This document shows, one piece after another, positions 63,919 through 64,000 of a DNA stretch of 64,000 nt. The stretch spans positions 1 to 64,000 of the forward strand of contig CALNHX010005212.1 of NCBI GenBank assembly GCA_940337035.1, given 5' to 3'. The notes under the pieces are model-generated. The model saw nothing but the letters and a program-made list of their open reading frames with translations. It had not been told where the DNA came from and made no database searches. How positions within the stretch are numbered: the stretch's first letter is position 1; each line of letters opens with the position of its first letter. The position numbers and the translations under genes are program-made. This stretch comes from Agriotes lineatus. Lineage: Eukaryota; Arthropoda; Insecta; Coleoptera; Elateridae.

Positions 63919-64000
63919 GTAGGAGCTATGTATTACACCAATTGTGTTCTTGTGCCTAATTAAGGTGCGACTATATTTGTTATGTGTTTTCCGGGAGTTC

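Larger units (their letters stand above)
62669..64000. other. Non-satellite DNA beyond the array end
   Basis: The satellite ends and the composition becomes clearly GC-richer. The first bases are TGTTAGATC, so the start of an LTR is possible, but no matching end, primer-binding site or repeat is visible in the remaining 1.3 kb. CpG-containing motifs are common (GCGCGCGG at about 63427). A pyrimidine-rich run ending TTGCAAG is at about 63120-63132. No gene is recognised with confidence. Confidence 0.6.

Overview
This window is eukaryotic and most likely from an insect or other arthropod. It holds no prokaryotic-style genes. The supporting signs are a jockey-clade non-LTR retrotransposon (LINE), a Crypton-type tyrosine recombinase gene with a 54-bp spliceosomal intron, AATAAA signals, and a very long AT-rich satellite. 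The species cannot be named from sequence alone. About 85% of the window is one satellite family with a monomer of 271 or 275 bp.

Layout. 1-37142 is a homogenised satellite core of roughly 135 monomers, organised in higher-order repeats (five-mers of exactly 1,359 bp and thirteen-mers of 3,539 bp) and in longer duplicated blocks. At about 37142 it changes abruptly to old, diverged monomers, which run to about 62668. Five non-satellite segments interrupt or end this old part. They are 40336-41790 (TATA, splice-like and poly(A) signals, flanked by an 8-bp direct repeat), 47037-47362 (a small insert flanked by an 11-bp direct repeat), 50966-57191 (the LINE, 9-bp target site duplication), 58976-59307 (unrecognised, about 330 bp), and 62669-64000 (GC-richer DNA where the satellite ends).

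The LINE is close to full length but dead. ORF1 (gag-like, three zinc knuckles) has one in-frame stop. ORF2 (endonuclease and reverse transcriptase) has two frameshifts, one stop and a Gly-to-Glu change in a conserved motif, and it is split by a nested insertion at 53786-55553. That insertion joins a 133-bp near-perfect foldback to an element carrying an apparently intact two-exon tyrosine recombinase (R-H-R-Y residues all present) between short inverted repeats. The nesting order is satellite, then LINE, then recombinase element.

Most worth a second look are the recombinase element with inverted ends, the clustering of insertions and array boundaries in one dyad-symmetric segment of the satellite monomer, the dated layering of the array (core, higher-order repeats, chimeric monomer, sharp edge), and a likely progenitor pair of monomers kept in the old flank at 38296-38844.
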